A stretch of 64,000 nt of DNA from Paenibacillus doosanensis (GTDB lineage Bacteria > Bacillota > Bacilli > Paenibacillales > NBRC-103111). A program made the translations under genes and the position numbers. The notes below the pieces were generated by a model that did no database searches, was not told where the DNA came from, and saw only the letters and a list, made by a program, of their open reading frames with translations. The DNA lies in NCBI RefSeq assembly GCF_025060755.1, contig NZ_JANYUY010000007.1:62001-126000 (forward strand), given 5' to 3'. Of the stretch, positions 50,603 through 60,745 are shown piece after piece; the stretch's first letter is position 1, and the number at the start of each line of letters is the position of its first letter.

Positions 50603-52225
50603 TTATTGCACCGACTGCTTTTTCCGGACAATGACCGTCCGCGTCGCTTGATCCCATTGCACGTCCAAGCCGATCTCTTCGGCAAAAAAACGCACGGGAA
50701 CATAGGTCAGATCATGCTCGATGTAAGGAGCGGCATCCGTTTCATGAACGGCTGCAGGCTTGCCTGCTTCCGTCGTCGTCATGCCGGTCTTGCCGATATA
50801 CAATTCGACGGTCGTCCCGTCCTTGCTAAGCTGCACGCTGCGATCCTCGTCCCGGTAAGTGACGTTGTAGCCGAGCGCCTCCGTAATGGCTCGCACCGGA
50901 ACCATCGTACGGTCATTGACGATTTCGGGCGGCGCCTCGAACGCTATGATCCGAGAGCCCAGCACGACCTTGATCCCGTCATCCTGAGGCAGGTCGGAAG
51001 GCAGCTGATACAAGCTCAGCTTCCGAATCTTGTTGTTATACGAATCGGCGATGAAGATGTCGCCGCTTGCCGTCACCGCAACGTCCGTCGGCCGGTAGAA
51101 CCGGGCATAACGGTCGATCCCGTCGTTCTCCCCGGTCGGCTTGCCGGCGTCTCCCGCCAGCGTGACGACTTGGCCGCCATGCAAATAACGGATCGAATGG
51201 TTCATGCTGTCGGCGATAAGAACGCCGCCTTCTTCCGTCAAGGCAAGCCCTGCAGGATAATTGAACATCGCTTTCTGAGCGTCTCCGTCGGCAAAGTCGC
51301 CTGGAACGTACAATTCGGTATTGCCGTACAGCGATCCGCCGGTCGCCGCCGATCCGGTTCCGCCGCCAGCTACCGTCGTCACTTTACCGGAGGAAAAATC
51401 CATATAGCGAATACGTTGGTTGCCCGAATCGCTGATGTACAAATTGCCTTTGCCGTCGATAGCCAAACCGGAAGGCTCGTTGAACTTGGACTTGGCGATC
51501 TCTCCGTCCGCATAATCGCCTCCCCATACGACTTGCCCCGGAGTTACTTCCACCGGCCGCTTGGAATCGGCGGTCAAGGTAGTGACTTGACCGTCCTTGG
51601 CAATACGGCGGATCGCATGATTCAGCGAATCGGCGACATAGACCGTCCCGTCAGGAGCTACGGCGACATCCTTCGGATGGTTGAAGGTCGCTTCCGTCCC
51701 TTTGCCGTCCTTGTCGCCGGTTAAGCCGTTGCCGGCCAGCGTCGTTACGCTGCCGGCCGGATCGATCTTGCGGATCGCGTTGTTGCCCGAATCGGCGACA
51801 TATATATTGCCGGCCGCATCGGCGGCAAGCCCCGCAGGCTGCTGAAAGGCCGAGCGAAGCGCCGTTCCGTCCAGCCTTACGCCCATAGGCAAGCCCTTGT
51901 CGTCCCGGCCGATCAGCATGCCGGCGTAAGTCTTGACGCCTGAGCCTGCAATGCTTCGCAGCATATGATTTCTCGCATCGGTAACGAGCAGGCTGCCGTC
52001 CCCAAGCGGCAGCAGCGAGTCGGGATTGCGGAATGTGGACTCAAGCCGCTGCCCGTCATAGCTTCCGAAGTCGCCGCTGCCCGAATAAGTCGTCACATCC
52101 GTCATGATCTGTCCGTCGCTGCTCAGCAGAGCATCCGCAAAATTCGCCGCCCCCGCGCTCGTCCCGCCGCCCAGCAAGCATGCCGTCATAGCTGCGAAAA
52201 CGAACAGCTTTCCTGTTTTCTTCAT
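50603..52225 (-). CDS. Secreted NHL-repeat protein with copper-amine-oxidase-N-like domain
   Basis: 540 residues: signal peptide (cleaved near AGA-A at about 26), then five or six NHL repeats (YVADSGNNAIRKID, YVADSLNHAIRRI, YISDSGNQRIRYM, LIADSMNHSIRYL, FIADSYNNKIRKL) making a beta-propeller. The C-terminal domain has VNDRTMVPVRAITEALGY and YVPVRFFAEEIG, the stalk-type domain common in Paenibacillus surface proteins. It ends a three-gene cluster 48 bp after the FecR gene. The propeller could bind a polymer or another envelope protein. Confidence 0.88.
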   Translation of the reverse strand: MKKTGKLFVFAAMTACLLGGGTSAGAANFADALLSSDGQIMTDVTTYSGSGDFGSYDGQRLESTFRNPDSLLPLGDGSLLVTDARNHMLRSIAGSGVKTYAGMLIGRDDKGLPMGVRLDGTALRSAFQQPAGLAADAAGNIYVADSGNNAIRKIDPAGSVTTLAGNGLTGDKDGKGTEATFNHPKDVAVAPDGTVYVADSLNHAIRRIAKDGQVTTLTADSKRPVEVTPGQVVWGGDYADGEIAKSKFNEPSGLAIDGKGNLYISDSGNQRIRYMDFSSGKVTTVAGGGTGSAATGGSLYGNTELYVPGDFADGDAQKAMFNYPAGLALTEEGGVLIADSMNHSIRYLHGGQVVTLAGDAGKPTGENDGIDRYARFYRPTDVAVTASGDIFIADSYNNKIRKLSLYQLPSDLPQDDGIKVVLGSRIIAFEAPPEIVNDRTMVPVRAITEALGYNVTYRDEDRSVQLSKDGTTVELYIGKTGMTTTEAGKPAAVHETDAAPYIEHDLTYVPVRFFAEEIGLDVQWDQATRTVIVRKKQSVQ

Positions 52226-52273
52226 AAGCTTTCCAGTTCCCCTCTACCCTTATTCAATATATTCCTGCTTTTC

Positions 52274-54610
52274 TTACTTCACGGGAAGTGCGTCCGGCTG
52301 ACTGGCCAGATTGACCTCGGCGATCACTTTGCCTGTCCGGTCGACCACTTTATAATAGATCAGCTTGACGTTCAGCGAGTTCACATCGCTTCCGGACAAG
52401 GCAAGCGGGATGGAGACAAGCGCCTGCTCGCCCGGTACCTCAATAGCTCCGGAGTCCGCTCCGAATGCGGAGGCCGCATAGATGAGCTCCGATTCGGCAG
52501 CGCCGGCGGACTGCATAAGCCGCTCGACGCTCTGCGACCGGGAACCGAATACAGTGTCACTGCTGCGAACGACCGTCCCGTCCCCCTTATAGCTAAGCCG
52601 GTTATCATAAACGAGATGCGCTTCTACCGCGTAGAAAGCGTTCGGTTTCACGAAATGCTTCATCGCCAAATTCGCCGTAACCGCGTTATTCTGTCTTGTG
52701 ACCGATTGAAGGAAGATAGCCATGGACTGATCCACCGTTATTTTCGGCACGGCTACCGGAGCGCTGAGCAAGCCGCCGCGGTCCGTCACAATCGTCAAAT
52801 CATCCAATACGATAACCCCGCCCATGAAGCCGGTCAGCGGAATCGATACTTCTTGATCGCCTTGACCGGCCGCCTCGGCAATCGTTACCCCCTGCCTCAT
52901 GACTTTGACCTTCGTATCTATCGGCGCCTTCACGACGATGATCGGCGTATTCGTTGCCAGATCGGTTTGCGGGCTGATCAGAATCGGAGCATCGGAAATC
53001 GTAATGGCCGGCAAATACACCGGGCTGCTCGTCATGCCGCTTCTTACCGCGACGACTGTCAAATTGTAAGTGCCTTCGGGCAGCGTCTTCAGCGTCAAGG
53101 CGACGTCCCGATCTCCCGCCCCGGGCGCGGATGCAAGCAGCTCGCTGCCGTTATAAATCCGCAGTTCGGTATCTTCGGGCGCTCTTGCTTGAACGACTGC
53201 CGGATTAAACCCGGTCGCCGCCTGCTGAGGGCTCGTCACCGTCGGACTCGGAGGCTGCTTCAGCGAGGAATGCGATCCTCCGCCTCCTCCGCTTCCTCCG
53301 GACGCGGTTGTGCCGCCGCCCTGAGGCGCGCTGTTGGCGGCTGCGCTGTCCAGAAACCGCTGCAGCTGCTCGCCGCTAAGCTGGGACATATATTGAGCCA
53401 TCGCGCTTTGATTTGCGGCTTCAAGCGCTTTTTGATTCGCCTCGTCGATCTTTTGTTTTTCAGCCATCAGTTTATCCAGCATCTCGCCCAGGCTTTGCTG
53501 CATTTGGGCCAGCTGCTGCATCTCAAGAGCCGCCTTGTTGAATTCGGAAGCTTGCTGCTGCTGCTTCAACTGCGCTACTTCAGGGTCCAACCCTGCGCTT
53601 CTATCGATTGGCGGAACGTTATTAAGATCGATTTTTCGCTGCTCATTTTGAATCTTTTGGTTAGCCTCATCGATCGCCTTCTCGGACAATTTCCTGCTGT
53701 CGACGGCGGCCTTGGCCAAATTTGGAACAAGCGCGTCGAAGTTTTGGGTCACTTTATTCAAATCGTCGTTATTGTTAATCTTCAAAATGCCGCTTGGGTC
53801 GAACTGCATCGATCCCTGCTTAAGCTTTTGCTTGATCTGATCATTTTCCTGCTGCAGTCCTTGAATGTTGTTCAGCAGCGCCTGAATAACCTCGGGAGGA
53901 GCCGAACTAACGATTTCTTCCGGATTGACGTAGTCTACATTGACGCGCAGGTCGGATACGCCGGTTCGCGAATCCAGATTAATTTGCTGGGAGGGATACA
54001 CGGTGACATGCTGTCTCTCCTGATTCGGTTTGTCCGCATTTCCCGCATCATAGCTGGTTACGGTCGTAGCGCTGACGACGCCGGCAGCTACGAGCATCGT
54101 CGTTTGGCCGGTAACCGGATTTACACTCGTATACAAGTACGTGCCCCGGACTCCCATGACGGCGGTCGGGGTTTCAATCTCGAAATCGTCCTCCGAGCCG
54201 ACCAGACTCTTGACCTTCGTCCAGGCCGATCCCGCCCAAAGCTTAAACTTGGACGTCTTGCCCCCTCCCTGGTTGGTCAAATCCGATATGGACACTTCCG
54301 CGTTTTCGCCGACGGTAATTTCATCGTCGTGATCCGCCGTTCTTAAGACAAGGGAAGCCCCGCTTCCCGTAGAGACAAGATCCCCCTCATTCAGGCTCAT
54401 ATCCTCATAAACCGTATACGATTTGGAGCCTCCCGCCTTGCGCACGGTGACATCGCCGCTGACTTCCGCCACAATCGCTACGCGGCTCGATTTGGCCTGT
54501 GCCTGCGGAGCCATAGCGGATGCCAGCAAAGAAAATATGAAACAAAAGACGAGAATTATAGAAAAAAACGATTTGCAGTTTCGCAGCCCAATCCGGTTCG
54601 CAGCTCCCAC
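52274..54610 (-). CDS. Exported FecR-domain coiled-coil protein
   Basis: 778 residues, GTG start after GGAGGAG. Signal peptide to about 39. FecR domain about 45-185, with SLNEGDLVSTGSGASLVLR, a strand set and ETPTAVMGVRGTYLY, the core FecR signature. A long Gln/Glu/Lys-rich coiled coil spans about 240-430, then a Ser/Gly hinge near 438-452, then C-terminal Ig- or cohesin-like beta domains. No membrane anchor is seen at the C-terminus. It sits between the cyclase and NHL genes, suggesting an outer-surface sensor or scaffold for the cyclase. Confidence 0.85.
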   Translation of the reverse strand: MGAANRIGLRNCKSFFSIILVFCFIFSLLASAMAPQAQAKSSRVAIVAEVSGDVTVRKAGGSKSYTVYEDMSLNEGDLVSTGSGASLVLRTADHDDEITVGENAEVSISDLTNQGGGKTSKFKLWAGSAWTKVKSLVGSEDDFEIETPTAVMGVRGTYLYTSVNPVTGQTTMLVAAGVVSATTVTSYDAGNADKPNQERQHVTVYPSQQINLDSRTGVSDLRVNVDYVNPEEIVSSAPPEVIQALLNNIQGLQQENDQIKQKLKQGSMQFDPSGILKINNNDDLNKVTQNFDALVPNLAKAAVDSRKLSEKAIDEANQKIQNEQRKIDLNNVPPIDRSAGLDPEVAQLKQQQQASEFNKAALEMQQLAQMQQSLGEMLDKLMAEKQKIDEANQKALEAANQSAMAQYMSQLSGEQLQRFLDSAAANSAPQGGGTTASGGSGGGGGSHSSLKQPPSPTVTSPQQAATGFNPAVVQARAPEDTELRIYNGSELLASAPGAGDRDVALTLKTLPEGTYNLTVVAVRSGMTSSPVYLPAITISDAPILISPQTDLATNTPIIVVKAPIDTKVKVMRQGVTIAEAAGQGDQEVSIPLTGFMGGVIVLDDLTIVTDRGGLLSAPVAVPKITVDQSMAIFLQSVTRQNNAVTANLAMKHFVKPNAFYAVEAHLVYDNRLSYKGDGTVVRSSDTVFGSRSQSVERLMQSAGAAESELIYAASAFGADSGAIEVPGEQALVSIPLALSGSDVNSLNVKLIYYKVVDRTGKVIAEVNLASQPDALPVK

Positions 54611-54718
54611 AACCTAACTCCTCCTAAAGACATCATTCTATGAATCTTGCGACTCTATGACTCTATATATTTCATTGTAAAATGACAACCAGCAATTGAC
54701 AATGCATAAATTGGCGCA

Positions 54719-56554
54719 TTATGACGCCGCCTCCGGTTTTTTCGGCACCGCAGGAGCGGCTTTCCAGCCGGTCACTTCGTACAGCTTGAGCGGTTTGCTT
54801 TTTCCCTTCATCAGCTTCTCTCCGACGTATTGATATTCGAAATAAAGCTTGGTTAATTCATAGGTCGCTTCCGATACGAGAATTTGGTTCGGTCCCGTAT
54901 TGGATTCGATTCTCGCCGCCGTGTTGACGTTATCCCCGATCGCCGTATAGTCGACGCGCAAATAGGAACCGATATTGCCGACGACGACGTCGCCGGTATT
55001 GATGCCGATGCCTACGCTGATGGTCACTCCGTATTTGTCCCAAACGTCGGCCCGCACCTGCTCCATGCCTTTTTGAATCTCGTAAGCGGTCTTAACGGCG
55101 TAATACGGATGCTCCGGAACGTCGAGCGGCGCATTGTACAAAATCATCGCGGCATCCCCGATAAATTTGTCGATCGTTCCGTGATTCTCAAGCGCCCGTT
55201 CCGTAATCAAGTTGAACATCATATTGAGAAAATCGACCACTTCCTCGGGCTTCAGCTTCTCCGACAGCGGGGTGAAGCCGCGCACGTCGAGAAATAAGAT
55301 CGACAGCTCCTTGCTGATGCCCCCGAGGCGAATATCGGAATCGTTCCTTGCGATCTCCTTGACCAGATCGGGTGATATGTACCGGCCGAACTGCTTCGTA
55401 ATGTAATTTTTTTGCTTCGTCTCAAAATACGTTTTCATAGAGATATTGACCAAATACGAAATAAGCCCGCTCGCAACGGCTCCAATCGTATCTATGTACA
55501 GATCGGTGTAGGCGAAGGAAACGTATTGGACGGCGAGCAGCAGCACGGAGCATCCGAACACGGCGATAACGCCCAGAATCGGCTTCAGCTTCCATGTCAG
55601 CAGCCCGAACAGCAAAATCATGAACAAAACCGAAGCGACCGTCCATGCGCCGCCGGCAGGCTGTATCCATTGCTGCTTCAGCAGCTGATTCAATATGTTC
55701 GCATGCGCATACACCAGATGCATATGCTGCTCAACCGGCGTGATCCCTTCATCCGAACCTGGGGCGGTATAACCGACAAGCACCATCCTATCCTTGAAAG
55801 CGTCGTCCGGAATGGCGCCGCTCAGCACCTTGGCGAACGGAACCGTCTCGAAGTCTTTCTCCGTCGCATCCCATTTGATATACATCTCGGACTTGGGCCG
55901 GTTTTGCAGTGCGGGCTTATCCAAATACTTGCCGACGTCCACCCCGCCCAGCTGCGCCATAGCGAGCGCCAGCGATGGGAACACCCCTTCCGGCGTTTCG
56001 ATCTGCAGCCAATTCGTGCGAATCACCCCGTCGGAGCTGTCGATCGCCGCATTGATATGCGCCTTGTTCGCGTACTGCCGAAACATCGGAATAGGCTGCT
56101 CAATCGTTCTGGCAGAGATCAGCTCTCCCTCCTTGACCTTCGTTTTCCGCTCGAAATCCCCTTCTACGCCGGCATGAGACGGAAGGACAATATTATTGTA
56201 ATGAGATAACGCCTCGGAAAACTGCTTGTCGCTTTCGGGATTGCCGCTCTCGGTATAAAATTCGATATCGAAGCCGATCACCTTGGCTCCGGCCTTTTCC
56301 AGTTTCTGAATGAGCTCTGCGTATACTTTTCGATCCCACGGATAAGGTCCGACCGATTTAATAGATTCCGTGTCGATACCTACCACGACGATATCCTCAT
56401 GCGGCTGCCCGGTCATGGACTGCTTCAGATTAAAGTCCAACGCCTGATTCGATAGCACCTTCCAAAGACCTATCAATAAAAAAACAAAACAGACAAGTAC
56501 AATAATTGCGTTGCCGGTCGCAATGACAGCGGGTTTGCTGACACTCTTCTTCAT
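54719..56554 (-). CDS. CHASE2-domain class III adenylate/guanylate cyclase
   Basis: 611 residues. TM1 at about 13-32, an extracytoplasmic CHASE2 sensor about 38-300 (VVVGIDTESIKSVGPYPWDR, KVIGFDIEFYTES), three membrane helices about 303-372, then a cytosolic class III cyclase. Catalytic residues are present: metal Asp423 (LFLDVRGF) and Asp467, Lys463 (TIDKFIGDA), Asn544 and Arg548 (GDNVNTAAR). Lys463 with Thr537 fits ATP as substrate, so cAMP is more likely than cGMP. Gene order cyclase-FecR-NHL on one strand, gaps 108 and 48 bp. Cyclases are unusual in Bacillus but known in Paenibacillus. Confidence 0.93.
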   Translation of the reverse strand: MKKSVSKPAVIATGNAIIVLVCFVFLLIGLWKVLSNQALDFNLKQSMTGQPHEDIVVVGIDTESIKSVGPYPWDRKVYAELIQKLEKAGAKVIGFDIEFYTESGNPESDKQFSEALSHYNNIVLPSHAGVEGDFERKTKVKEGELISARTIEQPIPMFRQYANKAHINAAIDSSDGVIRTNWLQIETPEGVFPSLALAMAQLGGVDVGKYLDKPALQNRPKSEMYIKWDATEKDFETVPFAKVLSGAIPDDAFKDRMVLVGYTAPGSDEGITPVEQHMHLVYAHANILNQLLKQQWIQPAGGAWTVASVLFMILLFGLLTWKLKPILGVIAVFGCSVLLLAVQYVSFAYTDLYIDTIGAVASGLISYLVNISMKTYFETKQKNYITKQFGRYISPDLVKEIARNDSDIRLGGISKELSILFLDVRGFTPLSEKLKPEEVVDFLNMMFNLITERALENHGTIDKFIGDAAMILYNAPLDVPEHPYYAVKTAYEIQKGMEQVRADVWDKYGVTISVGIGINTGDVVVGNIGSYLRVDYTAIGDNVNTAARIESNTGPNQILVSEATYELTKLYFEYQYVGEKLMKGKSKPLKLYEVTGWKAAPAVPKKPEAAS

Positions 56555-56633
56555 CCATGACCCTCCAGACCTAGTTTCGTCCTAATAGTAACACAAATTT
56601 TCCATAATAACATAAGTATTGTACGGCTGAAAC

Positions 56634-56683
56634 AAAAAAAGCTTCACCGCTAGGTCTACATACCTAGTGATGAAGCTTTTTTC
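56634..56683 (-). terminator. Terminator of the ferredoxin gene
   Basis: aaaaaagcttca (56635-56646) pairs with tgaagctttttt (56671-56682), with an inner ctaggt/acctag stem. Confidence 0.85.
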
Positions 56684-56708
56684 GTAAAACCGCGCCAATC
56701 GGGCGTTA

Positions 56709-56960
<252 letters not shown>

Positions 56961-57043
56961 TTAAAACCTCATAATGTATCCTCAACCTAAAATATAATAT
57001 AAAACTCCTGAAAGTTCAAATAAAAACTGTCCCGGACGGAAGT

Positions 57044-57559
57044 CTAGCTCCCTGATTTGACGCGCTCTTGTATAAACTTTCCTATCATTGCAATATCATC
57101 CGGATGGAAAAAAGGAACTCCTTCGATACGATATTTCTCCAGCTCCGCAGGAGCGACAACCGCGATAGGCGGTTTGGCGAGCAGTTGCAAAATGCGGGAC
57201 TGTTCTTCATTGCGGAAAATCGCCAATTGATCGTGTCCGGCCCGCTTGAAGCCCTCGATCAATATGATCTCCAGCGGCTCGGCCTGATTCGACCGCAGCT
57301 CGCCGACGAGCTGTTCCAGCAGCCTTGGTTCCCGCCGGTAAACGATGTACGAATCGGGGGAAACGACTGCGGCTGCCGCGGCTCCCGCCGCAATAAATCC
57401 GGCCGAATCCGTCCCTTCCGCTTCTTTATAATGCCCATGAGCATCATGTTTAATAACCCCTGTGCGGACTCCCCGTTCCTGGAAATAAGCGATGAGCCGG
57501 GAAACAAGCGTCGTTTTGCCGCTGTCCGAGAATCCGGCGAAGCCGATGCATTCCTTCAT
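57044..57559 (-). CDS. mobB: Molybdopterin-guanine dinucleotide biosynthesis adaptor MobB
   Basis: 171 residues, GTP-binding. Walker A GFSDSGKTT at about 9-17, IKHDAHGH near 36-43, and EIILIEGFKRAGHDQ with the conserved Glu-Gly. It assists MobA in making molybdenum cofactor dinucleotide. The ATG directly follows the dinB stop (TAAATG), so it is translationally coupled to dinB. No mobA, moeA or moa gene is in view. Confidence 0.92.
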   Translation of the reverse strand: MKECIGFAGFSDSGKTTLVSRLIAYFQERGVRTGVIKHDAHGHYKEAEGTDSAGFIAAGAAAAAVVSPDSYIVYRREPRLLEQLVGELRSNQAEPLEIILIEGFKRAGHDQLAIFRNEEQSRILQLLAKPPIAVVAPAELEKYRIEGVPFFHPDDIAMIGKFIQERVKSGS

Positions 57560-58855
57560 TTACTCTTCCTCCAATGGCTGCTCCTTCAAATGATCCATCT
57601 GCAGCGAGGTTCCTCTGGTCTTGTGATTGCGGATTAAAGCAGAGGGGTCATTGCCGAGCATGCCTGCCGTAAGAACCGCATGTTCCCCGAATTTATCGCG
57701 CAGCGCATCCATCGCCCGGTTCAGCTTCTCCTTGGCAGGCTGCTTCTGGTAATCGAATAAATCGAGCTGAATCGGCGCGTCTTTTTTATCGAGCAAACTC
57801 TGCAAGGTGATTCCGAGCAAGCGGACGGGCTTGCCTGCGGGCCAATGATCTTCGAACAGCTTGCAGGCCATATGATAAATATCTTCCCGGTTTTCGGTCG
57901 GCGCATTCAGCTTCGAAGCCCGAGTAATCGTCTTCATGTCCGGATCGCGAATCGTAATCTGCACCGTCTGCGTCATCAAATGCTGCCTGCGCAGCCGCCG
58001 TCCGACCTGATCGGCCAAATTGAGAAAGACGCGATGAATATCCGCCGTCTCCGTATAATTCGTAGGCAAAGTCGTCGTATGCCCGATCGATTTGCTCTGG
58101 TCCTGCTCGGGCTCTACGGGTGACGAATCGTCTCCGTTGGCCGCGCGTTTCAGATGCGCCCCCATGATGCCGAAATGCTCTTCCAGCAGCTTATCGCTCG
58201 CATGGGCGAGCTGGCCCAGCGTATGAATATTGAGCCGCTTCAGCTTATCGGACGTCTTGCCGCCGATTCCGTACAAATAAGCGCACGGCCGGTCCCACAG
58301 CAGCCGGGGAACGTCCCTTTTGCGCAGCACGGATATGCCGCGCGGCTTCTTCATATCCGAGGCCATCTTGGCCAGCAGCTTGTTCGGAGCCACCCCTATC
58401 GAGCAGGGAAGCAGGAGCTCGTCGGCGATCCGCCGCTGGATCAGCTCGGCAATCTCAAGAGGAGTTCCGAACTGCTTGGAGCCGGTAATATCGACGTAGC
58501 ATTCGTCAATCGACATCGCCTGAACGAGCGGCGAGTAATCGTAGGCAATTTTCATGAAGCGTCTGGAAAATTGCCGGTATAAATCGAAATCGGGACGGAT
58601 AATGATCAGCTCGGGACATAGCTTCTGCGCCTGGCCGACGAGCATCCCCGTCTTGACGCCTCTGCCTCTTGCCGCATAGGAGCATGTCACGATAATGCCC
58701 TTGCGCAGCTCTACGCTGCCCGCCACCGCCGTCGGCTTGCCTTTATACAATTCGGGTTCTACGGCTTCGTGGACCGAGCAGTAAAACGCATTCATATCAA
58801 TATGAAGAATAACTCTTCCGTTAACAGGATATGCTTCTTTATTTTCCATGTTCAT
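57560..58855 (-). CDS. dinB: Y-family DNA polymerase IV
   Basis: About 431 residues. Catalytic acids are in ILHIDMNAFYCSVHEAVEP and SIDECYVDITG; little-finger domain at the C-terminus. The C-terminal QLDLFDYQK is a good beta-clamp-binding motif (QLxLF). Error-prone lesion bypass. The start is uncertain: ATG 58855, ATG 58849 or GTG 58891, none with a strong site. I find no clear LexA box upstream. Coupled to mobB. Confidence 0.92.
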   Translation of the reverse strand: MNMENKEAYPVNGRVILHIDMNAFYCSVHEAVEPELYKGKPTAVAGSVELRKGIIVTCSYAARGRGVKTGMLVGQAQKLCPELIIIRPDFDLYRQFSRRFMKIAYDYSPLVQAMSIDECYVDITGSKQFGTPLEIAELIQRRIADELLLPCSIGVAPNKLLAKMASDMKKPRGISVLRKRDVPRLLWDRPCAYLYGIGGKTSDKLKRLNIHTLGQLAHASDKLLEEHFGIMGAHLKRAANGDDSSPVEPEQDQSKSIGHTTTLPTNYTETADIHRVFLNLADQVGRRLRRQHLMTQTVQITIRDPDMKTITRASKLNAPTENREDIYHMACKLFEDHWPAGKPVRLLGITLQSLLDKKDAPIQLDLFDYQKQPAKEKLNRAMDALRDKFGEHAVLTAGMLGNDPSALIRNHKTRGTSLQMDHLKEQPLEEE

Positions 58856-58990
58856 ACTCGGAGCGAAATGGACCCGAATATCGCCCTGCACGCCGCATGG
58901 TGGTGCACCCCCAGAATCATGTTACGTTCAGCATAAATGTTTGCGAAAGCAAGGTCAAGCACGGCGAACCGTCTATTTTTTGAAAACCGT

Positions 58991-59042
58991 ATCCTTCTTT
59001 GGAAGGATTGTGATATAATTATTAATTATATTTTGCGCAAGC
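58991..59042 (+). promoter_or_regulatory. Promoter region of cimA with inverted repeat
   Basis: atccttc at 58991-58997 pairs with gaaggat at 59002-59008, followed by a TATAAT -10 at 59014-59019. The repeat would overlap the -35 area. Either an operator or a small hairpin. Confidence 0.4.
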
Positions 59043-59067
59043 CCAGTATGACTCAGGAGGACAATCC

Positions 59068-60684
59068 ATGGCTACTACCGTAAAAATTTTTGATACTACC
59101 CTAAGAGACGGCACGCAAGGAGAGGGAATCAGCTTATCCGTCGAGGACAAGATGAAGATCGCCCGCAAACTGGACTCTCTTGGCGTTCACTATATTGAAG
59201 GCGGATGGCCTGGCAGCAACAACAAGGATATCGAGTTTTTCAACCGGGTCAAGGAGCTTGAGCTGAAGAACGCCAAAGTGACCGCTTTCGGGAGCACCCG
59301 CAGGAAGGATACGCTGCCGGAGAACGATCTGAACCTGAACCGGATTCTCGAGGTCGGGGTTCCCGTAGCCACCATCTTCGGCAAATCGTGGGACTTCCAC
59401 GTGCACCAGGCGATTCAAACGACGCTGGAAGAAAACCTGGCGATGATCTACGACTCCGTCAAATATTTGAAAAGCAACGGACTCGAAGTCATTTACGATG
59501 CCGAGCATTTCTTTGATGGCTACAAGAACAATGCGGAGTACGCTCTTCAAACGATTAAAAAGGCGGAGGAAGCCGGAGCGGACTGGATCGTGCTGTGCGA
59601 TACGAACGGCGGCTCCATGCCTCATGAAATTTCTCAAATCGTTACGGTCGTCAAGCAAACGATCTCCACTCCGATCGGCATCCATGCCCATAACGATTGC
59701 GAGCTGGGGGTGGCCAACAGCCTTTCCGCCGTTATGGCGGGCGCCACGCAGGTGCAAGGCACCATCAACGGCTTCGGGGAACGCTGCGGCAACGCCAATC
59801 TCGTATCGGTCATTCCGAACCTGCAGCTAAAGCTGGGATATGAATGCATCGGCGCGGAGCAGCTGGCGACCTTATCCACAGTGGCCCGCTACGTTAGCGA
59901 GATCGCCAATATGCATTTGCCGGTTAATCAGCCTTATGTCGGCTCCGCCGCTTTCGCGCATAAGGGCGGCATTCACGTATCGGCCATTTTGCGCAATTCC
60001 AGCACGTACGAGCATATCACTCCGGAGCTCGTCGGCAACAAGCAGCGCGTGCTCGTATCCGAACTGGCCGGTCAAAGCAACCTTGTGTTCAAAGCGCAGG
60101 AGCTCGGACTCGATTTCGACAACGACAATCAGCAAACGAAAAAGCTGATCGAGCAGATCAAAGATATGGAACATCAGGGCTACCAGTTCGAAGGCGCCGA
60201 CGCCACGCTGGAGCTGCTGATCCGCGATGCCTACGGCAAGCTGGAAGAAGCGTTCACGCTGGAATCGCTCAAAATTATGGTCGTGAAAACGGCCGATCAG
60301 CCGGTTGTTACCGAAGCGATCGTGAAGCTGAAGGTGAACGGAGAGACCGTGTATAACGCGGCTGAAGGCAACGGACCGGTAAATGCGCTGGACAATGCGC
60401 TTCGCAAATGCTTGATGCAGTATTATCCGTCGCTGCAGAACGTTCATCTCAGCGATTACAAGGTGCGAGTACTGGACGAAAAAGATACGACAGCCGCCAA
60501 AGTGCGCGTGCTGGTCGAGTCGACGGACTTCTCTTCCTCCTGGAGCACGGTTGGAGTATCGGGCAATGTGATCGAAGCAAGCTGGGACGCCTTGGTCGAC
60601 AGCTTCCGTTATGCCCTGCTCGGACAATCCTGTACCGTCGTGCCGGATGAGCACAGAGAACGTGTCGGTTTAGTCAATCATTAA
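59068..60684 (+). CDS. cimA: (R)-citramalate synthase
   Basis: 538 residues. Condenses acetyl-CoA and pyruvate to citramalate, a threonine-independent route to 2-oxobutanoate and isoleucine. DRE-TIM motif [12 protein letters not shown] at about 9-20, metal His pair in [27 protein letters not shown], and a C-terminal LeuA-type regulatory domain. The end of the first motif (GTQGEG rather than GEQ) distinguishes CimA from LeuA and homocitrate synthase. AGGAGG precedes the ATG. Single gene. Confidence 0.95.
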   Translation: MATTVKIFDTTLRDGTQGEGISLSVEDKMKIARKLDSLGVHYIEGGWPGSNNKDIEFFNRVKELELKNAKVTAFGSTRRKDTLPENDLNLNRILEVGVPVATIFGKSWDFHVHQAIQTTLEENLAMIYDSVKYLKSNGLEVIYDAEHFFDGYKNNAEYALQTIKKAEEAGADWIVLCDTNGGSMPHEISQIVTVVKQTISTPIGIHAHNDCELGVANSLSAVMAGATQVQGTINGFGERCGNANLVSVIPNLQLKLGYECIGAEQLATLSTVARYVSEIANMHLPVNQPYVGSAAFAHKGGIHVSAILRNSSTYEHITPELVGNKQRVLVSELAGQSNLVFKAQELGLDFDNDNQQTKKLIEQIKDMEHQGYQFEGADATLELLIRDAYGKLEEAFTLESLKIMVVKTADQPVVTEAIVKLKVNGETVYNAAEGNGPVNALDNALRKCLMQYYPSLQNVHLSDYKVRVLDEKDTTAAKVRVLVESTDFSSSWSTVGVSGNVIEASWDALVDSFRYALLGQSCTVVPDEHRERVGLVNH

Positions 60685-60694
60685 TCATACAATG

Positions 60695-60742
60695 CGAACG
60701 CCCCCTTGTCAGGAATCGATATTCCGGGCAAGGGGGTGTTTG
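60695..60742 (+). terminator. Terminator after cimA
   Basis: aacgcccccttg (60697-60708) pairs with caagggggtgtt (60729-60740), with TTTGTCATT tail. Confidence 0.8.
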
Positions 60743-60745
60743 TCA

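Noticed and set aside
51965-54346. 793-residue plus-strand frame
   Set aside because: Antisense to the FecR and NHL genes, which carry signal peptides and recognised domains. The frame has Arg/His-rich shadow composition.
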